A DNA stretch of 44,387 bases, taken from contig CAZKGO010000033.1 in the NCBI GenBank assembly GCA_964552235.1, positions 1-44,387 on the forward strand. The letters are read 5' to 3'. The translations under genes were made by a program, and so were the position numbers. Position 1 is the first letter of the stretch; the number at the start of each line of letters is the position of its first letter. This DNA is from CAVTHK01 sp964552235 (GTDB lineage: Bacteria; Spirochaetota; Spirochaetia; SZUA-6; CAVTHK01). A model generated the notes under the pieces. That model did no database searches and was not told the origin of the DNA. It worked only from the letters and a program-made list of their open reading frames with translations. Below, piece by piece: positions 30,229 to 37,835 of this stretch.

Positions 30229-30294
30229 GAGCCCTCGCTGCGCCGCAGCCCGGCCGTCGGGCGGCGTACACCCGCGCCGGCGGCCTGCCTCGGC

Positions 30295-32367
30295 CTATCC
30301 CCCGTCCAGGACCTCGTCGTGCAGGCCCGCGGCCCGGGCGAGCACCTCGCGCACCGGCCGGTTCTCCTCGGCGAGCAGCCCCGGGTCGGCCTCCAGGAGC
30401 GCCGCCACGTCGTCGCGTGCGCGCAGCAGGACGTCGGCGTCGCGCACGAGGTCGGCGATCGCCAGGCGGAGGTAGCCCGCCTGGCGGAGGCCCAGCAGCT
30501 CGCCCGGGCCGCGGATGCGCAGGTCCTCCTCGGCGATGCGGAAGCCGTCGGTGGTCTCCTTCATGGTCTTCAGGCGGGCGATCCCGTCCGCAGTGAGCGC
30601 CTCCCCGTACACCAGGAACGCGTAGGACTGCAGCGGCCCGCGGCCGACGCGGCCCCGCAGCTGGTGCAGCGCCGAGAGCCCGAAGCGCTCGGCGTGTTCG
30701 ATCACCATGCATGTGGCGTTGGCCACATCGACGCCTACCTCCACGACGCTGGTGGCCACCAGCACGTCGATCTCGCCTCGCGTGAACCCCTCCATCCGGC
30801 TGCGCTTGTCGTCCTCGCTCACGCGCGAGTGGATGAGCGCGAGCCTGCGCTCGGGAAAGACGTGGGTCCGCAGGTGCTCGTACATGCCCTCGGCATGCTT
30901 GAGATCGACCTTTTCCGATTCCTCGATCAGAGGATAGACGAAGTAAGCCTGCCGGCCCGCCTCCAGCTCCCGGCGCACCCGTTCGTAGACTTTTTCCTCG
31001 TTGCCTTGGCGCGCCAGGTGCGTGATCACCGGTTTGCGGCCCTCGGGCATCATGCGGATCGTCGAGACGTCCAGGTCGCCAAAGGCGGTGAGGGCGAGCG
31101 TGCGCGGAATGGGGGTGGCGCTCATGAGCAGCAGGTCGGGGCTTGCGCCCTTGGACACGAGGGCGAGGCGCTGCTCGACGCCGAAGCGCTGCTGTTCGTC
31201 GACGACCACCAGGCCGAGGGATCGGTAGGCGACGTCCTGCGAGAACAGCGCGTGAGTGCCCACCACGAGCTGCACCTCGCCCCGGGCGAGGGCCGCCAGC
31301 AGCCGGGCCCGCTGCTCGGCGCGGACGCTGCCGGTCAGCAGCGCCACCGAGACGCCGACCGGCTCCAGCAGCCGGGCGGCGTTGTCGCCGTGCTGCCGGG
31401 CGAGCAGCTCCGTGGGCGCCATCAGGGCCGCCTGCTGACCGGCCTCGATGACGGCGAGGGCCGAGATCAGGGCGACGAGGGTCTTGCCGCAGCCGACCTC
31501 GCCCTGCAGGAGCCTGGCCGCCGGCCGGTCAGAGAACAGGTCACGCTCGATCTCGGCGAGCACCCGTTCCTGGTCCGAGGTCAGGCGAAAGGGCAGCCGG
31601 GCGATCAGCCGGTCGCGCAGCTGCCCGCGGATGCGCGGCCTCGTCTTGCGGGTCTCGGCCCGCCGCTTGAGGTAGCGCCGCTTGATCGCAAGCTGCAGGT
31701 AGAAAAGCTCCCAGTAGACCAGCGCCGCGCGTGCTCCCTCGAGGCTCCGGCGGCTGCTCGGGAAGTGCGCCTCGGCGAGCGCCTGCGCCAGCGGCGGAAA
31801 GCCCTCCCGATCGCGCAGGCTCCGCGGCAGCTCCTCGTCGATGCGCCCGGCGGCCGCTTGGATGGCCGCGCGCGCCGCCCTGCGCATCAGCGGCTGCACC
31901 AAGCCTTCGGTGAGCGGGTAGACTGGAAGGATGCGGGCGCCCGCCTGCGGCGCTGCGGGGTCCCAGGGCTCGGCTTCGAAGCTCGTCGACTGGATCTCCT
32001 GGAAGCGGTAGCGGAATACGCCCGAGACGAGGAACATCCTGCCGGGGGTCAGCACGCGCTCGAGGAAGTTGCGGTTGAAGCACACCAGGGCGGCCCGCGC
32101 GCTCCTGTCCTCAACGTACACCTTGAGCGTGCGGCGCCGGCCCCACCCGACGGCGTCATGGGCGATCACCTTGACCGCGCAGGTCGCCCGCGGCAGGCTG
32201 ATCGCCTCGGCGAGCGTGTGCACCACGCTGCGGTCGTCGTAGTCGCGGGGCAGGTACAGGAGCAGGTCGGCGACGGTGCGGATGCCGGCCTGGGCCAGCA
32301 GCTCGCGGCTGCGGACTCCGATTCCCTTGAGCCTGTCTACGGGCTCGGTCAGCTCCCGGACGTACAT
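30295..32367 (-). CDS. recG: ATP-dependent DNA helicase RecG
   Basis: A 690-residue replication-fork reversal helicase, close to the usual length. The N-terminal wedge/OB domain covers about 1-200 (DLLLYLPRDYDDRS near 35-48). Helicase motifs: Walker A GEVGCGKT, motif Ia MAPTELLARQH, motif II VVDEQQRFGVEQR (DEQQ), motif III SATPIPRTLAL, then VATSVVEVGVDVANAT, HQLRGRVGRG and the TRG region that couples translocation to fork movement. It starts 29 bp after yggT. Standard, no abnormality. Confidence 0.96.
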   Translation of the reverse strand: MYVRELTEPVDRLKGIGVRSRELLAQAGIRTVADLLLYLPRDYDDRSVVHTLAEAISLPRATCAVKVIAHDAVGWGRRRTLKVYVEDRSARAALVCFNRNFLERVLTPGRMFLVSGVFRYRFQEIQSTSFEAEPWDPAAPQAGARILPVYPLTEGLVQPLMRRAARAAIQAAAGRIDEELPRSLRDREGFPPLAQALAEAHFPSSRRSLEGARAALVYWELFYLQLAIKRRYLKRRAETRKTRPRIRGQLRDRLIARLPFRLTSDQERVLAEIERDLFSDRPAARLLQGEVGCGKTLVALISALAVIEAGQQAALMAPTELLARQHGDNAARLLEPVGVSVALLTGSVRAEQRARLLAALARGEVQLVVGTHALFSQDVAYRSLGLVVVDEQQRFGVEQRLALVSKGASPDLLLMSATPIPRTLALTAFGDLDVSTIRMMPEGRKPVITHLARQGNEEKVYERVRRELEAGRQAYFVYPLIEESEKVDLKHAEGMYEHLRTHVFPERRLALIHSRVSEDDKRSRMEGFTRGEIDVLVATSVVEVGVDVANATCMVIEHAERFGLSALHQLRGRVGRGPLQSYAFLVYGEALTADGIARLKTMKETTDGFRIAEEDLRIRGPGELLGLRQAGYLRLAIADLVRDADVLLRARDDVAALLEADPGLLAEENRPVREVLARAAGLHDEVLDGG

Positions 32368-32396
32368 CCTTCAGACCGCCGCAGCCCGACGCTCCA

Positions 32397-32978
32397 CTAG
32401 AACGGCAGGCGGTGCAGCGCCCTCGAAGCCACCGCGACGATGGCGCCGCCGGCCAGCCAGCAGGCGACCAGGAGCCCCGCGGTCGCGAACAGGGAAGGCA
32501 GGTACTCGAGGCGGCCGCCGAACAGGCGATTGACCCATCCGGCCAGCGGCTGCACCATCAGGTCGAGGGTGTGCCAGATCGGCGCCACGGCGTTGCGCGC
32601 CACGTACAGCGACACCAGCCGCACGACGACCAGCACGAAGAAGAACATCATGATCCAGGCCAGGCTGCCCCACAGCGCCTGCAGCACCACGGCCAGCACG
32701 TCGCCCAGGCGCAGGCCCCCGTAGACGGCCAGCGACGCGACGATGTTCTGCAGCACCACCAGCACCAGCACGGCTGCCAGCGGGCTGAAGTCGAACATCC
32801 CCTGCCGCAGGATGCGGATGCGCCGGAAGACCCTCAGGTACGGGTCGGTAGCCGCGGCGAGCAGGTCCCAGGCGCGCCCGTACGACGGGCCCTGGAACCA
32901 GGTGAGGATGATGCGCAGCGCGATCAGCAGAGAGTAGAAGAACAGGAGAGCGCCGATGACCTGGAGCGCGATTGCCAT
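32397..32978 (-). CDS. YggT family integral membrane protein
   Basis: A 193-residue protein with the two YggT repeats: residues about 1-95 (a helix, ILTWFQGPSYGRAWDLLAAA, DPYLRVFRRI, FDFSPLAAVLVLVVLQNIV) and about 100-190. Each repeat has two membrane helices separated by a conserved Pro-containing loop. Members occur near cell division or repair genes; the function is not established, though roles in osmotic response and division have been proposed. It sits between dnaE and recG. It may also have its own leaderless promoter (32985-33013) inside the dnaE end. Confidence 0.88.
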   Translation of the reverse strand: MAIALQVIGALLFFYSLLIALRIILTWFQGPSYGRAWDLLAAATDPYLRVFRRIRILRQGMFDFSPLAAVLVLVVLQNIVASLAVYGGLRLGDVLAVVLQALWGSLAWIMMFFFVLVVVRLVSLYVARNAVAPIWHTLDLMVQPLAGWVNRLFGGRLEYLPSLFATAGLLVACWLAGGAIVAVASRALHRLPF

Positions 32979-32984
32979 GCGGCT

Positions 32985-33013
32985 AACCTAACATCCGGCG
33001 GCTATTCCGTCCA
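32985..33013 (-). promoter_or_regulatory. Internal promoter giving a leaderless yggT mRNA
   Basis: TGGACG (33013-33008), 17 bp, TAGGTT (32990-32985); the +1 falls on the A of the yggT ATG at 32978. The segment TTAGCCGCATGGC next to the start is shared with the cysS leader ORF start. Confidence 0.5.
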
Positions 33014-36000
33014 CACCCTCTCGACGCAGGGAAGGCCGCGCGTGCGCTCGAGGATTTCGCGGTCGCAGCAGACCCCCATCGTGGAGGCGGCCTGGATCAC
33101 GATCTCCCCGTCGCCCCCGGCCCCCGCCATGTGCAGGTAGAGGGCGCACTTGCCTGTCTTCTCCAGGAGCGCATCGCGCAGGTCAAAAAGCGCCGTCTCG
33201 TCGCTGGCCCGCGACACGCGCACGTGCACGGCGCGAGCGGGCCGCTCGGGCAGCGCGGCCGGCTCGAGGATCTCGTCGGCCAGCAGCTTGGGATCGCCGC
33301 GGTCGCGGTCGACCTTGCCGCGCACCGCCACGACCCCGTCGACGACGAGCAGCGGGCGGCAGCGGTCGAACACTTCCGGGAAGACCACGACCTCGATGGC
33401 GCCCGCGAGGTCCTCGAGCGTGGCAAAGGCCATCCGCCGGCCGCTGCGCGTGAGGATCTCTTTGACTTCCCGCAGCGACCCGATCACCGTGTACTGCCGG
33501 TCGGGGGCCGCCTGGGCCGGGTTGGCGAGGTCGAGGGACGTGCGGGACGCGATGATCTGCCTGTAGCGGTCGAGCGGGTGGCCCGAGAAGAAGAAGCCGA
33601 GGTTCTGCTTTTCCAGGCGCAGGCGCTCGGCCGGGGGCCACTCCCCGACCCGCTCGAGCTGCAGCGGAGCGAGCGCTTCCAGCTGGTCCGCGTCGAACAG
33701 CGAGGCCTGGCCGATCTCGCGGTTCTGCTTTTTCCTGTTGGCGTCGTCGAGGAGCCTGTCGAGGTTGGCGGCGAGGGTGGCGCGGGTCTCGCCAAAGGAG
33801 TCGAAGACGCCGGTCTGGATCAGGGTCTCCAGCACCTTGCGGTTGGCGGTCTTCAGGTCGACGCGCTCGAGGAAGTCGCCGATGCTGCGGAAGACCCCTC
33901 CCCGCCGCCGCTCCTCGACGATGGCGTCGACGGCGGCCTGACCCACGTTCTTGATGCCCAGCAGGCCGTAGACGATCGTGCCGTCCCTGGCTTTGAACTC
34001 GCCCTCGGAGAGGTTGATGTCCGGCGGCATGACCGCGATGCCCATCTCGCGCGCCTCGCCGATGTACTGGGTGAGCTTGTCGGTGTCGTTGATCTCGTTG
34101 GTGAGGTTGGCCGCCATGAACTCGGCGGGGTAGTTCGCCTTGAGGTAGGCGGTCTGGTAGGCGACCAGCGAGTAGGCGGCGGCGTGGGACTTGTTGAAGC
34201 CGTAGCCGGCAAAGGGCACCAGCAGGTCGAAGATCCTGGTCGCCTGCTCGCGGCTGTAGCCCTTCTTCTGGGCCCCCTCGATAAAGGTCTTCTTCTCCTT
34301 TTCCATCACCTCGGCTTTTTTCTTGCCCATGGCGCGGCGCAGGATGTCGGCCTGCCCGAGGGAGTAGCCGGCCACCTCGCGGGCGATCTGCATCACCTGC
34401 TCCTGGTACACGATGACGCCGTAGGTTTCCTTGAGGATCGGCTCGAGGGCCGGCAGCGGGTAGGTGATCTTGCGCCGGCCCTGCTTGCTCTCGATGAACT
34501 GGTCGATGTTGTCCATCGGTCCGGGACGGTAGAGCGAATTGAGGGCGATCAGGTCCTCGATCGAGTCGGGCCTGGCCCGCCGCAGGATCGCCTGCATGCC
34601 CGAGCTCTCGAACTGGAACACCGAAGTCGTGCGGCCCTCGCCGAACAGCCTGAAGGTTGCCGGATCGTCGTCCGGGATCCGCTCGATGTCGAAGTCGATG
34701 CCGCGCTCGCGGATCATGTCGCAGGTCTTCTTGATCAGGGTGAGGGTCTTGAGGCCCAGGAAGTCCATCTTCACCAGGCCGCACTCCTCCAGGTAGTCCA
34801 TGGTGTACTGGGTGGACACCACCCCCGTGCGCGGATCGCGGTACAGCGGCACGTAGTGCGTGAGCGGCTCGCGGCCGATCACGATGCCGGCGGCGTGCGT
34901 GGAGGCGTGGCGGGAGAGGCCCTCGAGCTTGCGGCAGATCTCCAGCAGCTCGCGGTGCTTGTCGCTTTTGCCGGCGAGCTCGGCCAAGCGCGGCTCTTCG
35001 GCGAGGGCGCTTTCGAGCGTGACCTTGGGGCCGCCGGGGATCAGCTTGGCGATGGCGTCGGCCTCGGCGTAGGGGAAATCCAGCACGCGGGCCACGTCGC
35101 GGATCACCAGCTTGGCCTTGAGGGTCCCGAAGGTGATGATCTGGCTCACCCGGTCCGCGCCGTACTTCTGCGTGACGTATTCGATCACTTCGCCGCGCCG
35201 CTCGAAGCAGAAGTCGTTGTCGAAGTCCGGCAGCGACACGCGCTCGGGGGTGAGAAAGCGCTCGAAGAGCAGCCCGTACTTGAGCGGGTCTACGTTGGTG
35301 ATGTGGAGGGCGTAGGCCACCAGCGACCCGACGCCCGAGCCGCGTCCGGGACCCACGGGGATGCCGCGTTTGAGGGCGAACTGGATGAAGTCCCAGACGA
35401 TGAGAAAGTAGCCGGAAAAGCCCATCCGGGCGATGACGCCCAGCTCATAGTCGAGCCGCTCGTGCATCGCGGCGGTCGCCGGGTGATAGCGCTGCTCCAG
35501 GCTCCTGTGGGCAAGCTCGGCGAGGTAGCTGTCCGGGGTGTATCCCGCCGGCACCTCGTAGTCGGGGAACACCGGGCCGGGCAGCGGGATCTCGAGCGTG
35601 CACCGCTCGGCCACTTCGCGGCTGTTGAGCACGGCTTCGGGAAAGGCGGCAAACACCTGGGCCATCTCCTCGCCGCTCTTGAAGTAGAACTCCTGGTGCT
35701 CGAAGCGCAGGCGTTCGGCCTCAGCCGCCTTCTTGTTGGTGCCGACGCAGATGAGGATGTCCTGGGCCTTCGCGTCGTCGCGGTTGGTGTAGTGCACGTC
35801 GTTGGTGGCTACGAGAGGAATGCCGTTGGCCCGGGCCAGGGCCGTCAGCGCCTCGTTGACCTTGCGCTGCTCGGGGATGCCGTGGTCCTGCAGCTCGAGG
35901 TAGTAGCGGTCGCCGAAGATCTCGCGGTACCAGCCGACTCGGCTGGCAGCCTGCCGGTCCTGGCCGTTGAGCACGAGCTGGGGAATCTCGCCGGCTAGGC

Positions 36001-36430
36001 AGGCCGACAGGCAGATCAAGCCCTGCGAGTGCTTCTCGAGCAGCTCGTTGTCGATGCGGGGGCGATAGTAGAAGCCCTCGGTGTAGGCGAGGGAGGCGAG
36101 GGTGAGAAGGTTGCGGTATCCGACTTCGTCCTGCGCGAGCAGGATCAGGTGGTAGTAGCGGCCGGCCTTTTCGCCGCCGCTCTTGTCGCCGCCGGTGCGG
36201 CTGTGACGGCTGTCGATCGCCTGGTAGACCTCGCAGCCGATGATCGGCCGCACGCCCTGCGCCCGGCACTCGTGGTAGAATTTCATGACCCCGAACATGT
36301 TGCCGTGGTCGGTGAGAGCCAGGTGGCTCATGCCCAGCTCCCTGGCGCGGCTGACCAGGCTCCTGACCGACGCGGCGCCGTCGAGCAGGGAATAGTCCGA
36401 GTGCGCGTGCAGATGAACGAAGTCGCTCAC
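33002..36430 (-). CDS. dnaE: DNA polymerase III alpha subunit
   Basis: A 1142-residue replicative polymerase of the DnaE1 type. The N-terminal PHP domain starts FVHLHAHSDYSLLDGAASV, with TDHGNMFG and similar metal-site loops. The palm has the catalytic acids in LPDFDNDFCFERR, preceded by GPGRGSGVGSLVAYAL. The tandem HhH region lies near GIKNVGQAAVDAIV, and the OB domain near TVIGSLREVKEILTRSGRRM. The GTG start at 36430 follows GGGAGGGGG on a 12-nt leader; an upstream in-frame extension is a shadow of the neighbouring gene. The C-terminus reaches VERVWTE. It heads dnaE-yggT-recG-rsmD. Confidence 0.96.
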   Translation of the reverse strand: MSDFVHLHAHSDYSLLDGAASVRSLVSRARELGMSHLALTDHGNMFGVMKFYHECRAQGVRPIIGCEVYQAIDSRHSRTGGDKSGGEKAGRYYHLILLAQDEVGYRNLLTLASLAYTEGFYYRPRIDNELLEKHSQGLICLSACLAGEIPQLVLNGQDRQAASRVGWYREIFGDRYYLELQDHGIPEQRKVNEALTALARANGIPLVATNDVHYTNRDDAKAQDILICVGTNKKAAEAERLRFEHQEFYFKSGEEMAQVFAAFPEAVLNSREVAERCTLEIPLPGPVFPDYEVPAGYTPDSYLAELAHRSLEQRYHPATAAMHERLDYELGVIARMGFSGYFLIVWDFIQFALKRGIPVGPGRGSGVGSLVAYALHITNVDPLKYGLLFERFLTPERVSLPDFDNDFCFERRGEVIEYVTQKYGADRVSQIITFGTLKAKLVIRDVARVLDFPYAEADAIAKLIPGGPKVTLESALAEEPRLAELAGKSDKHRELLEICRKLEGLSRHASTHAAGIVIGREPLTHYVPLYRDPRTGVVSTQYTMDYLEECGLVKMDFLGLKTLTLIKKTCDMIRERGIDFDIERIPDDDPATFRLFGEGRTTSVFQFESSGMQAILRRARPDSIEDLIALNSLYRPGPMDNIDQFIESKQGRRKITYPLPALEPILKETYGVIVYQEQVMQIAREVAGYSLGQADILRRAMGKKKAEVMEKEKKTFIEGAQKKGYSREQATRIFDLLVPFAGYGFNKSHAAAYSLVAYQTAYLKANYPAEFMAANLTNEINDTDKLTQYIGEAREMGIAVMPPDINLSEGEFKARDGTIVYGLLGIKNVGQAAVDAIVEERRRGGVFRSIGDFLERVDLKTANRKVLETLIQTGVFDSFGETRATLAANLDRLLDDANRKKQNREIGQASLFDADQLEALAPLQLERVGEWPPAERLRLEKQNLGFFFSGHPLDRYRQIIASRTSLDLANPAQAAPDRQYTVIGSLREVKEILTRSGRRMAFATLEDLAGAIEVVVFPEVFDRCRPLLVVDGVVAVRGKVDRDRGDPKLLADEILEPAALPERPARAVHVRVSRASDETALFDLRDALLEKTGKCALYLHMAGAGGDGEIVIQAASTMGVCCDREILERTRGLPCVERVWTE

Positions 36431-36448
36431 CGCCCCCTCCCGCACGCA

Positions 36449-36478
36449 ACTATAGCGGCCGGCCCCGACCCGTGTAAA
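36449..36478 (-). promoter_or_regulatory. dnaE promoter
   Basis: TTTACA (36478-36473), 18 bp, TATAGT (36454-36449); start near 36442. The purine-rich RBS lies just before the GTG at 36430. The promoter lies between dnaE and the stop of the FAD-subunit gene at 36487. Confidence 0.65.
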
Positions 36479-36486
36479 CCAGCGAT

Positions 36487-37377
36487 TCAGCGTTCCTGGT
36501 CGAGGTGATGCACCTGGTCGAAGAACCAGTCGAAGAGCCGCTCTGCGGTGCCGACCTGGTAGCTGTCGGCCGGCAGGGCCTCGGGGCGGCGGCTCAGCGC
36601 GGCTAGGAACCGCTCGCGGTGCTGCTCGACGAGACGCCGCGGGAGGGGAAGATGCTGTCCGAGGAGGGCCACCTCGGCCGTCCGGTCGCGGTAGACCAGC
36701 GGGGCCCCCTGCTCGCGGCGGTGCAGCCCGGCCACAGCCAGCCGCACGTCGGCGAGAGTGTCGCGCTGCACGCGGGCGAGGCCGCAGAAGCCAAGGATCG
36801 ATTGCGAGGGCGGGGCCTTGGGCGAGACCTTGCGGAAGGTCCCGAAGCTCCATTCGCCGAGCGGGATGCGGATCCTGCAGACCACCTCGCCGGGCCGCAG
36901 AGCCGGGGCGCCGTGCGCGGCGAGAAAGAGCGCCACGGGCAGCCAGCGCAGGCCCCCGCTGCTGCGCAGCTCCACGCGGGCGTCGAGGGCGAACAGCGGC
37001 GCCAGCGAGTCGCTCAGCGGGGTGGCGAGGCAGAGGTTGCCTCCGATCGTCGCCTGGTTGCGCAGCGCAGGACCGCCGATTCCCGCGAGGGCGGCCAGCA
37101 GCACGCGGGGCAGGACGTTCCTCGCCACGCCGAGGAGACGGTTGAGCGTCATGGCGGCCCCCAGGTCGACCCACCGCTCCGTGCGGCTGAGGCGCGAGAG
37201 CTCGCTCACCGCGGTGAGGTCGATGATCCGCTCGGGAAACCCGTCCGTCATCTGGCGCCGCATCAGGTCCGTCCCGCCTGCCATCAGGTAGGAGTCGGGC
37301 CGCTCGGCGGCAAGCCAGAGCAGGTCGGTCAGATCCCCGGGAGTCGTGACATGGACTCGTTTTTTCTTGCCTGCCAC
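36487..37377 (-). CDS. FAD-binding subunit of a xanthine dehydrogenase-like complex
   Basis: A 296-residue medium subunit of the CO/xanthine dehydrogenase flavoprotein family. The two FAD-binding motifs are AGGTDLM (near 28-34) and ATIGGNLCLATPLSDSLAP (near 100-118). The following FALDARVEL and EVVCRIRIPLGEW belong to the same fold; the C-terminal CO_deh_flav_C-like domain is from about 175. I chose the GTG at 37377: it follows GAGAGGCAAGAG and gives the family N-terminus; it overlaps the 2Fe-2S gene by 49 bases. It is the last of six coupled genes. The usual partner subunits are directly upstream, although both show changed motifs. Confidence 0.85.
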   Translation of the reverse strand: MAGKKKRVHVTTPGDLTDLLWLAAERPDSYLMAGGTDLMRRQMTDGFPERIIDLTAVSELSRLSRTERWVDLGAAMTLNRLLGVARNVLPRVLLAALAGIGGPALRNQATIGGNLCLATPLSDSLAPLFALDARVELRSSGGLRWLPVALFLAAHGAPALRPGEVVCRIRIPLGEWSFGTFRKVSPKAPPSQSILGFCGLARVQRDTLADVRLAVAGLHRREQGAPLVYRDRTAEVALLGQHLPLPRRLVEQHRERFLAALSRRPEALPADSYQVGTAERLFDWFFDQVHHLDQER

Positions 37378-37835
37378 CTCTTGCCTCTCAGGGACGCGAA
37401 GCGTCGCATGCGCTGGTAGAGCTGCCGGTAGCCCGTGCACGGACAGATGTTGGCCGAAAGCGCAGCCAGGAACTCCTCGCGGCTCATGCGCTCGACCTGG
37501 CCGAGCAGCGAATAGAGGGTCACCAGGAGGCCCGTCCGGCACTCTCCCGTCTGCACGATGTCGTCGACCGCCCGCTCCATGTCCGCGAAGAGCTTTTCCT
37601 CTCGCAGCCGCTCGACCGTGGTCACGCGCCGCCCGGCCACTCGAAAGGCCGGCACCAGGCAGCTCGCCATCACCTCGCCGTCGACGAACACGTGGCAGGA
37701 GCCGCACGAACCGCGGCCGCATCCCTCGGAGGTCGCCGTGAGCCCCTGGTGGTCGCGGAGGATGTCCAGCAGCCGCCGTTCGGCCGCCACCTCCACCGTG
37801 ACCTCGCGGTCGTTGAGCCTGAAGGAAACGATCAT
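37329..37835 (-). CDS. 2Fe-2S subunit of a xanthine dehydrogenase-like complex, one ligand missing
   Basis: A 168-residue electron-transfer subunit. The first plant-type cluster is intact: C39, C44, C47 and C59 in GCGRGSCGSCHVFVDGEVMASC-like spacing. The second, helical cluster should have QCGxCxPG and CxC; here Q95-T96-G-E-C99-R-T-G has Thr96 in place of the first Cys, while C131 and C133 in NICPCTGY are kept. So seven of eight cluster ligands are present. The ATG at 37835 overlaps the large-subunit stop by four bases (ATGA). The C-terminus runs past the usual end by a basic tail. Function depends on the large subunit, whose active site is also altered. Confidence 0.85.
   Translation of the reverse strand: MIVSFRLNDREVTVEVAAERRLLDILRDHQGLTATSEGCGRGSCGSCHVFVDGEVMASCLVPAFRVAGRRVTTVERLREEKLFADMERAVDDIVQTGECRTGLLVTLYSLLGQVERMSREEFLAALSANICPCTGYRQLYQRMRRFASLRGKRWQARKNESMSRLPGI

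Noticed and set aside
36431..37174. Longer DnaE reading frame beginning at 37174
   Set aside because: The extension crosses the dnaE promoter and the FAD-subunit gene. The GTG at 36430 has a strong RBS and begins the conserved PHP domain.
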